7,317 nucleotides of DNA, taken from the NCBI GenBank assembly GCA_013349725.1, contig DUZB01000253.1, positions 1 through 7,317 of the forward strand, read 5' to 3'. Below the pieces are notes generated by a model. That model was not told the DNA's origin. It saw only the letters and a program-made list of their open reading frames with translations, and searched no databases. Within the stretch, counting starts at the first letter, position 1. Every line of letters begins with the position of its first letter. The DNA comes from Deltaproteobacteria bacterium (GTDB lineage Bacteria; Desulfobacterota; DSM-4660; Desulfatiglandales; Desulfatiglandaceae). A program made the translations under genes and the position numbers. Below are positions 1-6,445 of the stretch, piece after piece.

Positions 1-82
1 CGTTCATGTCCCTTGCCTGCATCCGTTCGGACATGGTTTCCAGGAAATCTTTTTCATCATCCACCAGCAATACTTTTTCCAT
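1..82 (-). CDS. Response regulator receiver protein, 5' part only (cut by the window edge)
   Basis: Only the first 27 codons are present, starting at an ATG (82-80) with an AAGGAG ribosome binding site at 94-89 and a 6-nt spacer. The peptide begins MEKVLLVDDEKDF, the beta1 strand and paired acidic residues (D8, D9) that bind Mg2+ in CheY-like receiver domains. The phospho-acceptor Asp and any output domain lie outside the window, so it is unknown whether this is a single-domain regulator or carries an effector. The stretch closely resembles the start of the receiver domain in the fusion protein at 2949-4175 (KVLLVDDE, then a matching SER...RDM pattern), which suggests a paralogue. It is the last gene seen in the operon, 44 nt after the preceding stop, and may be the terminal acceptor of the phosphorelay encoded here. 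Confidence 0.88.
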   Translation of the reverse strand, partial: MEKVLLVDDEKDFLETMSERMQARDMN

Positions 83-104
83 TTTGTTCTCCTTTCTTAA
101 TGCC

Positions 105-139
105 GTTAGCTTTCAGCCTTTAGCCTTCAGTTGTCAGTC
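105..139 (-). repeat. Heptanucleotide array A (five 7-nt units, consensus RRCTRAM)
   Basis: Read on the minus strand from 139 to 105, five consecutive 7-nt units are GACTGAC, AACTGAA, GGCTAAA, GGCTGAA and AGCTAAC. Every unit has CT at positions 3-4 and A at position 6. The array covers the last codons and stop of the H-box protein gene (127-807) and extends into the 44-nt gap before the next gene. Confidence 0.75.
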
Positions 140-807
140 GATTTTTGACGTATATCTTTTGGCAAAACCATTTGGATTTCCCGAGCCTTCGCATCCAGGA
201 AAATCGCTCCGCCCAGCGTTTGCAGCAAGGCTTTTTCCGTTTCCGTTGGGAATGCATCCTCCGACAGGTTTGAAAGCATTTCAAGTCCGGTAACCCTTAT
301 TTTAACCGAATCCGGGCCTGTTTCATACGTGAATCTTAGGGTTTTTCCGTCTCCTGAAGCTCCCATGGCAAAATCAACGACCTGCCAGAGAAGGTTCAGA
401 AGATGGAATGGGGATGTAATAATGGTTACAGGATCCTGCGGCAGTTGCAGATCCAGTTTTACACTTTTCATATCCGCTAATCGCAGGGAAAGTCCGACCG
501 ACAATTCCAGGATTTCTCTGAGTCCGACACTTTTGTGGAAATCATCCACACTGTGGGCCAGACTATTCATATTCCTTGTAATTCCGCCCGCCCGCCGGAT
601 CTGTTTTGAAACCCTCTGGGATAATGCCTTAAGCTTCTCAGGGTCGATGGGAATACCTTTCTCGGCCATGATAGTATAGTCTTCCAGCAGTCCCGCACTT
701 TCATTTATGATCGCCATCACATTCTTGATTTCATGAGAAATAGACGCAGTCATTTTTCCGAAAAATTGAAGTCCTGTTCCTGTTTCACCATCCGACAGGT
801 GATTCAT
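127..807 (-). CDS. Histidine-kinase-like protein with H-box but no ATP-binding motifs (possible phosphotransferase)
   Basis: This is a cytoplasmic protein of 226 residues with no membrane segment. Residues 13-90 look like a dimerisation/phosphotransfer (DHp) helical pair with an H-box, SHEIKN, whose phospho-acceptor would be H25. The flanking pattern HEIxNxxAIINExAGL is almost shared with the full kinase at 1163-2914, pointing to common ancestry. The C-terminal half (about 125-216) has the outline of a HATPase domain but not its motifs: the N-box position reads LLNLLWQVVDFAMGA, where the metal-binding Asn aligns with Gln (Q142), and neither a DxGxG G1 box nor a GTGLGL G2 box is present. Spo0B and ChpT have this plan, a DHp dimer with a non-ATP-binding CA-like domain, and move phosphate between receivers. 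That role is inference; a divergent kinase is the alternative. The ATG at 807 follows AAGGGG (819-814), which overlaps the previous gene's stop. The last codons are encoded by a heptad repeat. Confidence 0.85.
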   Translation of the reverse strand: MNHLSDGETGTGLQFFGKMTASISHEIKNVMAIINESAGLLEDYTIMAEKGIPIDPEKLKALSQRVSKQIRRAGGITRNMNSLAHSVDDFHKSVGLREILELSVGLSLRLADMKSVKLDLQLPQDPVTIITSPFHLLNLLWQVVDFAMGASGDGKTLRFTYETGPDSVKIRVTGLEMLSNLSEDAFPTETEKALLQTLGGAIFLDAKAREIQMVLPKDIRQKSTDN

Positions 808-818
808 GTTCCACCCCT

Positions 819-1178
819 TTATTCTCTCATCAACTTTTTCATTTTTTCCATGAGTTCATCGATATGGACGGGCTTCAGCAGATAGTAATCCTCCCCCGTC
901 TCGGAAGATCCGGCGGCAAAATCGTCCTGCGATCCGTGCCCGGTCAGGAACATGAATTTCAGATCAGGACACTTTACCTTCATTTTCCTTTGCAGATCTA
1001 TGCCACTGATTCCCGGGATCTTCACGTCCAGAATGGCCAGGTCGAATGCCTCTTCCCCAATGCGTTTCAAAGCCGCATCACCAGTCGTTTCCCAATGCGC
1101 CTCTATCCCTCTGATGCCCAACCTTTCCGCCAGTGCTTCCACCAGTTCCTTTTCGTCGTCCACTAAGAGTACACGCAC
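819..1178 (-). CDS. Single-domain response regulator (CheY/Spo0F-like receiver)
   Basis: The 119 residues form one complete receiver domain with no output domain. The conserved residues are visible: D7 and D8 for Mg2+ binding, phospho-acceptor D51 (in LAILDVKIPG), T79 (FLTGHGS) and K102 (LLKPV). Proteins of this size either act by protein-protein contact or pass phosphate on, as Spo0F does. The start is GTG at 1178-1176; no ATG occurs in frame upstream, and an AAGGAG lies 11 nt before it. The gene overlaps the last 16 nt of the sensor kinase gene, so translation of the two is probably coupled, and the kinase is its most likely phosphodonor. It is followed after 11 nt by the H-box protein lacking ATPase motifs, an order that fits kinase to receiver to phosphotransferase. 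Confidence 0.93.
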   Translation of the reverse strand: MRVLLVDDEKELVEALAERLGIRGIEAHWETTGDAALKRIGEEAFDLAILDVKIPGISGIDLQRKMKVKCPDLKFMFLTGHGSQDDFAAGSSETGEDYYLLKPVHIDELMEKMKKLMRE

Positions 1179-2914
1179 GAGCTTTTCATCTCCTTTTCTT
1201 CGGTTACAAGGGGGAGTATAATGGTAAAAGTTGTCCCTTTGTTTAACTCACTTTTCACTTCAATCTTTCCACCGATCTGTTCAACAAGACCGTAGGTAAT
1301 GGAAAGGCCTAACCCGGTTCCTCCTTTTCCCGTCTTTGTCGAGAAAAACGGTTCAAAAACACGTTTCAGATCCTTTTCTGAAATCCCGCTGCCATCATCA
1401 GAAATGGAGAGCGATACGCTGTCTTTTCCTTCCATTCTGCTCACGACGTGCAGATGACCGTTGTCTCCCATGGCGGCAAAGGCATTGTTGATGATATTCA
1501 ATATAATCTGCTGCAGCTTGCCCGCATCTGTCTGAATCCGAGGAATATCTTCGGCAACTTCTATCAAAATTTCAATGCATCGGAATTCTGCTTCTTTGTT
1601 TAGAAACCCAAGGACTTCCCGGACAACCTCCTCTAAATTCACCGTCTGAATGCTCACATCCATATGGCGCGCAAAACCCAGCAGGCGCTTTGTGATTCTT
1701 CCGCACCTGGCTACCGAACGTATGATGGAGTCCAGCAGGCCCATGAGCGTATCGTTTCCCGCATATTCCTTCTTAAAGAGAAACAGGTCCTTCATCAAAC
1801 CGGCTTTTTCGTTAATGATGGCCAATGGATTGTTAATTTCATGAGCCACCCCGGCCGCCAGCCTCCCGATGGAGGCCATCTTGTTGGCATATTCCACCTG
1901 ATGAAGCGTGATAATCAGTTTCCGATCCGACTGAAAGATTCTATTTACAAGATACGTTACCCCACCTAAAATGACAAAGAGAATAAAGGCCACACTGATG
2001 ATCAGAAACCAGATCAGTTTCTTTCTGGTATCCTCCCATGGCCGCATCAGCTCCTTTTTGTGCTTGACCACCATCAGGATGAACGGCGTATCGGCAATAT
2101 ATTTATACCCGATAACGAGGGCGCCCCCGTTTTTATCCAGCCATTCTATAACCCTTGTCTTGGGGGCATATTCCGGTATGGGCAGAGAGATTTTCTGCAG
2201 CACCTCCCCGTTGGCGGATGTGGGCGTCTGGAGCACCCCGTTGTGGTTGATAATAAAAGCATCTCCCTGACCGGCTATCTCAAGCTTGGATAGCAGATCA
2301 TTAAATTTCTCCGTATCCAGCGCCGCCCTGAGAACGAAGAAATCACCATCTACCGGGGTACATTTGACCGCGATAACGAGGTGGGGAACATTTCGATACC
2401 CCATGAATACATCACTGATAAAAACCCCGTGAAGCGCAACCTGCTTAAACCACTCCTGCTCGCTGTAATCCCTGCCTTTCAATCCGTAAGGCCCCACATA
2501 GGAGAGCTGAATACCACGATGGTCAATCAATCCCAGGTCGGTGAAACCGCCGAAACTCTTTTTCAGGTTTTCAAGAATAGCGTTCAACCGTTCAGGATTC
2601 ATGCATTCGTCAAAGCAACGATCATGCACAACAAAATCAAGCGCGGATTTCCTTTCATCCAGAAAGTACGAAAAAGTCCGGCGGACATTGGATACAAGCC
2701 GGGAAGTTCTGAGAAGGATCTCGGATTCAACGTCGTGTCTTGTTGCCCTGTAATCCATGACGGTCATGAATATCAGAGGCGCCAGAACCACCGCAGATGT
2801 GAGGAAAACCGCCGCGTACCAGATACGCCGGAAGTCGAACTGAGACCTGTAGGGTCCTGCATCCGAATCGTGATGATCCCAGAACTCGGGTTTTATCTTA
2901 TTTAAGATTTTCAT
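1163..2914 (-). CDS. Membrane sensor histidine kinase with Cache-like extracytoplasmic domain
   Basis: This 583-residue kinase has all catalytic parts. A short cytoplasmic N-terminus leads into TM1 (about 31-53). An extracytoplasmic region of about 245 residues follows, whose central part (GLKGRDYSEQEWF, then FISDVFMGYRNVPH) resembles the double Cache sensors of DctB-like kinases. TM2 is about 300-323. The HisKA H-box, GVAHEINNPLAI, gives phospho-acceptor H358. The HATPase domain shows an N-box (N473, N477), a G1 box (D506 to G510, DDGSG), an F-box (FEPFFSTK, 520-527) and a G2 box (GTGLGLS, 532-538). There is no PAS domain between TM2 and the H-box. The ligand cannot be predicted; Cache domains of this kind usually bind small organic acids or amino acids. 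The start ATG at 2914 lies inside a heptanucleotide array and lacks a normal Shine-Dalgarno sequence; an in-frame TGA lies two codons upstream, and no better start is visible. Confidence 0.95.
   Translation of the reverse strand: MKILNKIKPEFWDHHDSDAGPYRSQFDFRRIWYAAVFLTSAVVLAPLIFMTVMDYRATRHDVESEILLRTSRLVSNVRRTFSYFLDERKSALDFVVHDRCFDECMNPERLNAILENLKKSFGGFTDLGLIDHRGIQLSYVGPYGLKGRDYSEQEWFKQVALHGVFISDVFMGYRNVPHLVIAVKCTPVDGDFFVLRAALDTEKFNDLLSKLEIAGQGDAFIINHNGVLQTPTSANGEVLQKISLPIPEYAPKTRVIEWLDKNGGALVIGYKYIADTPFILMVVKHKKELMRPWEDTRKKLIWFLIISVAFILFVILGGVTYLVNRIFQSDRKLIITLHQVEYANKMASIGRLAAGVAHEINNPLAIINEKAGLMKDLFLFKKEYAGNDTLMGLLDSIIRSVARCGRITKRLLGFARHMDVSIQTVNLEEVVREVLGFLNKEAEFRCIEILIEVAEDIPRIQTDAGKLQQIILNIINNAFAAMGDNGHLHVVSRMEGKDSVSLSISDDGSGISEKDLKRVFEPFFSTKTGKGGTGLGLSITYGLVEQIGGKIEVKSELNKGTTFTIILPLVTEEKEMKSSCVYS
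1190..1195 (-). promoter_or_regulatory. Ribosome binding site supporting the GTG start of the response regulator
   Basis: AAGGAG on the minus strand lies 11 nt before the GTG at 1178, inside the end of the sensor kinase gene. The spacing is longer than usual but no other start is available in that frame. It supports a real, overlapping gene start. Confidence 0.55.
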
Positions 2915-2944
2915 TCTTCATTCTTAATCCACAATTCGTAATTC
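2910..2944 (-). repeat. Heptanucleotide array B (five 7-nt units, consensus GAATKAA)
   Basis: Read on the minus strand from 2944 to 2910, the units are GAATTAC, GAATTGT, GGATTAA, GAATGAA and GAATGAA, with the last two identical. The array fills nearly all of the gap between the fusion protein gene and the sensor kinase gene. The kinase's ATG (2914-2912) is inside the final unit. Confidence 0.78.
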
Positions 2945-2948
2945 CTCA

Positions 2949-4175
2949 CTACTCCCGCAGGCGTTTCTTCTCCTTGATTTTTTCATTGGCACTCTGCAGC
3001 GTCTCCGTCAGAACGGCAATATCCACGGGTTTATGAAGGTAGGCAAAAGCGCCTAATTCCATGCAGACCTTCCTGTCGTCTTCCGAACCGTGTCCCGTAA
3101 GGATAATTACTTCTATGTCCGGACTGGTTTTTTTCACGCGCCTTAGCACCTCGATTCCATCTATCCCGGGCATTTTGAGATCCAGGATCATCACTTCCGG
3201 CTCATCCTCACTGACCATCTGGAGAGCCGATTCCCCGTCATAGGCCACGGCGGAGCCCATGTCACGCATCAACAATCGCTCGGAGAGGGTCTGCACAAAT
3301 TCCCTTTCATCATCAACAAGAAGGACCTTTGAAGGGGCCTCAAAGTCAAATTTCCGGTAGATGTCTGTCTTGTGGAAATTCTTGCCCACTGTGGTATTCA
3401 CGGACTGGACGCCGGATACCCGGACCGCAATGGCTTTGAGTTCCTCTTCCAACCTGCTCAGCATGAGGACATGCTTGTTGATGGTAATGGTGACCGAACC
3501 ATCTGCGGCGCTCACATCCGCATCGTGTCCCTCTTTAGCCAGAGCCACACCCACGGCGGCGGACAGAAGAAAATCTGCGAGGGCTTTTCCGGACCGCTCC
3601 GTTGGTTGAAGCAGGTCTTTTTTCAGATAGTCACGGATGGTGGCAACAGCCTTTTCGACCTCTGTTTTGTCCATGGGGATAACGATGTCATACAGCGAAG
3701 AATCCCAAGGATCTTTACTTCCCAGATGCGACTGCACCCAGACTGCACAGTCTCCATCCTGTTTGTGAATCAAGGCTGTCGCTTCCTTCTCGGACAAGTT
3801 CTTTTCAGTGGTTGCGGCCGATTTTCTGTATTTCATATCCGCGATCAGACAGACCCGAAGCACATGGGTGATTTCTCTTGGAATGAGCTGGCTTGAAAAC
3901 CCTGATAGGATGAGATTGTCATGAGCAAGAATGTCAGCCACAGCAAGCTTCATTTCCGCTATGGATCGCTCCTTCTCGTGCGTGAAGTTGTTAAATACAG
4001 AGGTTTTGGCTGAAAAAGCCCGTTCTATTTTGCCCTCTGCGACACCGGATTGTGCACTCACTTTCTTCACGATGTCCTTGTCGAGAACGACTTTATAGCC
4101 TGTGCTCTCTTGAAGCGCCCGAAGTACGTGCCCTTCGTTGCAGAATGTGCCGCTGAAAATACCAATAACGGACAT
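2949..4175 (-). CDS. Cytidylate-kinase-like / BON-like / receiver-domain fusion protein
   Basis: This 408-residue soluble protein has three parts. Residues 1-188 resemble the cytidylate-kinase-like family (Pfam Cytidylate_kin_2): an initial beta strand and loop (IGIFSGTFCNEG), a GYKVVLDKDIV segment, ILSGFSSQLIPR, the SEKEATALIHKQD helix, and WDSSLYDIVIPMDK near the end. The phosphate-binding loop is altered: the usual small-residue GSGG stretch reads CNEG, so catalysis is doubtful. Residues about 195-265 look like a BON domain (GSVTITI, then VSGVQSVNTTVG). Residues 282-400 are a full receiver with D288/D289, phospho-acceptor D332 (MILDLKMPG), T360 and K382. The output module is thus at the N-terminus, the reverse of most response regulators. 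The start ATG has AAGGAG 7 nt upstream, 25 nt after the permease stop. Domains 1 and 2 are called by pattern recall and are less certain than the receiver. Its position between permease and kinase suggests a cytoplasmic effector. Confidence 0.85.
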   Translation of the reverse strand: MSVIGIFSGTFCNEGHVLRALQESTGYKVVLDKDIVKKVSAQSGVAEGKIERAFSAKTSVFNNFTHEKERSIAEMKLAVADILAHDNLILSGFSSQLIPREITHVLRVCLIADMKYRKSAATTEKNLSEKEATALIHKQDGDCAVWVQSHLGSKDPWDSSLYDIVIPMDKTEVEKAVATIRDYLKKDLLQPTERSGKALADFLLSAAVGVALAKEGHDADVSAADGSVTITINKHVLMLSRLEEELKAIAVRVSGVQSVNTTVGKNFHKTDIYRKFDFEAPSKVLLVDDEREFVQTLSERLLMRDMGSAVAYDGESALQMVSEDEPEVMILDLKMPGIDGIEVLRRVKKTSPDIEVIILTGHGSEDDRKVCMELGAFAYLHKPVDIAVLTETLQSANEKIKEKKRLRE

Positions 4176-4200
4176 ATGTGAACTCCTTTTTTAGCGTCGT

Positions 4201-6339
4201 TTATAAAATTTCTGGTGTTAGATGGCATACGGTCAACAGGGGGCAAACCTCCTCCTTGCCATCCTTATGCGTCTCCGCGTGAATCGATTGAACAGCCTTT
4301 TCCATGGTCGGATACAGATGATTCGCTCCTATTTTTTCCATAAAATGCGTTCTTTTCAACACTTTCATCACAGTTTCATTGACACCGCTGAGGGAGACAT
4401 CGATGTTGGCGCTTCGGATTCGATCTACAAGCAAAGATAACGTTTCTTCTCCCGAGGCGTCAATATCATTTATTCCATTGGATACCAGGATAATGTGCTT
4501 TAATCTTCTTTTCCTGGCCATGATATCCGCGATCTGGTCCTCCAGGTAACTGGAGTTTGCAAAAAACAGGGATCCGTCAAATCGAAGCATGGCAATATAT
4601 TCGCACTCTTTCAGCCCATGATCGGCTGCGCATCTCAAGGCCTGATCCTGATCCCGGGAGAGAAATGCCATTTTCGGTCTCATGCTTTTGTAAAGATATA
4701 CAAAAAGCGAGAGTGCCACACCGATCATGATGCCCCTGTCGAGATGGGGTGCAAAAACAAGGGTACAGAGAAAAGAGACGATGGCAATCGCCCCGTCGTA
4801 CCATTGGGCCTCCCACGCGTGGACAAAACCGGAAACGTTGATCAAACCGATGACGGCCATCATGATCACCGCGGCAAGGACGGGCTGGGGCAGATGGTAG
4901 AGAAGAGGTGTGAAAAAGAGAAGGGCAATCACCACCACCAGACTGGTAAAAACACTCGACAAACCGGTGACCGCCCCGCTCTGAAGATTTACCGCGGATC
5001 TCGAGAAAGAACCGGAAACGGGATAACTCTTCCCCATCGCCCCAAGGATGTTTCCCAGGCCCTGTCCGATCAGTTCCTGATTCGGGTCCAGTCGCTGTCC
5101 CGTCTTGGCCGCCATGGCCTTGGCAATACTGATGGCCTCCATGAAACCAAGAAGGGAAATAATGGCGGCATAGGGCAGGAGATGCAGAATAACTCCCATA
5201 TCAACTTTGGGCATGCTCAGGGATGGAATCCCCTTGGGGACCACTCCTACCACCAGACCTCCTCCGATCATAAGGATCTGATTGGTTTTCAGCTCCGAGT
5301 TCCCGATTTTTATCCGCCAGGTTCGACCATCTCCCTTCATACCTTCGGGAAGCTCGTTTCTCAAATAGAATTTCAGGGAACCATCCGCCTGTTCCACCCC
5401 CTCAAACAGCATGTTCCGGATAGGACCGCGTGACTTGTAGATCTCATCATTCACTCTTTCCATATTCATCGTGAGAACATTAATTTCATGTTCCGCATTC
5501 AATACCCCGATGAGATCATGGTTCCTGTTGGCGGCATCCAGGGCCTTGTTCACCTCTGTCCTCTCTTCCGAAAGAGAAGGAATGAGGGCAATCGACCGGT
5601 TAAAATTCTTAACCATATTCCTTATTTCCGGTATCTGGATGGCTGATATGTCCACCGTCCTATTGTGCTGAAAACCGGTGGCCCAGGACAGCAGCGTCGT
5701 GATGATCACGGCAACCAGGACATTGGGGATTTTCGGGGATACCCTCCTCAACCCGTACATGATGCCAAATGCCAGCGCCCCCATGCCCAGCGTCGGCCAG
5801 TGGGTGTAATGCCAGGCGGACTGAACAACCCGCATAATCGTCTCGTAGTGATGTGCCGCCTTGTCCACGGAAACACCAAAAATCTTGGACAACTGGGAGG
5901 AGGCAATAATAATCGCGGCAGCATTGGTAAACCCGTTGACAACGGGATGGGACAGAAAATTGACCACAAGCCCGAGCCTCAGTATCCCCAGAGCAAGTTG
6001 GAAGGCCCCTACCGTAAGCGCCAGCAGGATGGCGTAAGCGATATAGCCGGGACTTCCTGCAGTCGCAAGAGGCTCCAACGATGCCGCAGTCATCAGGGAA
6101 ACGACGGCCACGGGACCGGTGGCTAACTGACGGCTTGACCCGAAAAGTGCCGCAACCATGGGCGGCAGGAAAGAAGCATAGAGGCCATAATAAGGCGGCA
6201 GGCCCGCTAACTGGGCATAGGCCATGGACTGGGGAATCAGTACAAGCGCAACGGTAATGCCTGAAATGAGGTCAGTCCTGAAACTCACCAGATCGTACTC
6301 TTTAAACCAGCCCAGGAACGGGAATACTTTGGTTAACAT
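4201..6339 (-). CDS. SulP (SLC26-type) anion permease with C-terminal STAS domain and a large soluble insertion
   Basis: This 712-residue inner-membrane transporter is longer than the 550-600 residues usual in bacterial SulP proteins. The family signature is near the N-terminus (RTDLISGITVALVLIPQSMA, then AGLPPYYGLYASFLPP), followed by NGFTNAAAIIIASSQL (135-150) and, in the second half, PYAAIISLLGFMEAISIAKA and SYPVSGSFSRSAVNLQSGA. The C-terminal STAS domain (about 575-690) contains NDIDASG (624-630), matching the regulatory loop of SpoIIAA-like folds. The extra length comes mainly from residues 223-357, between the helix ending at about 222 and the VVPKGIPSL motif: a charged helical part followed by a strand-rich part. 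The substrate is not readable; family members carry sulfate, bicarbonate, C4-dicarboxylates or other anions. The ATG has AAGGAG at 6354-6349 with a 9-nt spacer. Co-transcription with two-component genes suggests it reports on, or is controlled by, the signalling proteins downstream. Confidence 0.95.
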   Translation of the reverse strand: MLTKVFPFLGWFKEYDLVSFRTDLISGITVALVLIPQSMAYAQLAGLPPYYGLYASFLPPMVAALFGSSRQLATGPVAVVSLMTAASLEPLATAGSPGYIAYAILLALTVGAFQLALGILRLGLVVNFLSHPVVNGFTNAAAIIIASSQLSKIFGVSVDKAAHHYETIMRVVQSAWHYTHWPTLGMGALAFGIMYGLRRVSPKIPNVLVAVIITTLLSWATGFQHNRTVDISAIQIPEIRNMVKNFNRSIALIPSLSEERTEVNKALDAANRNHDLIGVLNAEHEINVLTMNMERVNDEIYKSRGPIRNMLFEGVEQADGSLKFYLRNELPEGMKGDGRTWRIKIGNSELKTNQILMIGGGLVVGVVPKGIPSLSMPKVDMGVILHLLPYAAIISLLGFMEAISIAKAMAAKTGQRLDPNQELIGQGLGNILGAMGKSYPVSGSFSRSAVNLQSGAVTGLSSVFTSLVVVIALLFFTPLLYHLPQPVLAAVIMMAVIGLINVSGFVHAWEAQWYDGAIAIVSFLCTLVFAPHLDRGIMIGVALSLFVYLYKSMRPKMAFLSRDQDQALRCAADHGLKECEYIAMLRFDGSLFFANSSYLEDQIADIMARKRRLKHIILVSNGINDIDASGEETLSLLVDRIRSANIDVSLSGVNETVMKVLKRTHFMEKIGANHLYPTMEKAVQSIHAETHKDGKEEVCPLLTVCHLTPEIL

Positions 6340-6369
6340 ATGTATAAGCTCCTTCGTAAAGATTTTATC

Positions 6370-6390
6370 CGGTTAATAGAACGTTAACCG
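6370..6390. promoter_or_regulatory. Inverted repeat in the leader of the SulP gene
   Basis: Perfect 7-bp arms CGGTTAA (6370-6376) and TTAACCG (6384-6390) flank a 7-bp centre, 31 bp before the permease ATG and within the 106-nt gap after the TetR gene. No T run follows on the minus strand, so it is not an ordinary terminator. It could be a protein-binding site or an RNA hairpin acting on the permease leader. It differs in sequence from the palindrome at 7064-7087. Confidence 0.4.
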
Positions 6391-6445
6391 TTTCCAAGCA
6401 CACATTTGGCTCCACCAAGAATCGCCCATTACTCTTACACAGAAT

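Noticed and set aside
2381..3896. Plus-strand open frames of 174 codons at 2381-2905 and 3372-3896
   Set aside because: Both are antisense to well-supported genes (sensor kinase and fusion protein) and show no domain pattern.
4618..5433. Open reading frame of 271 codons on the plus strand
   Set aside because: It lies wholly opposite the SulP permease gene, and its product is hydrophilic and rich in H, G, K and D with no recognisable motif. It is a shadow of the conserved gene.
6407..6419. Small hairpin with TTGG/CCAA arms before the permease gene
   Set aside because: Only four base pairs; expected by chance in a region of this size.
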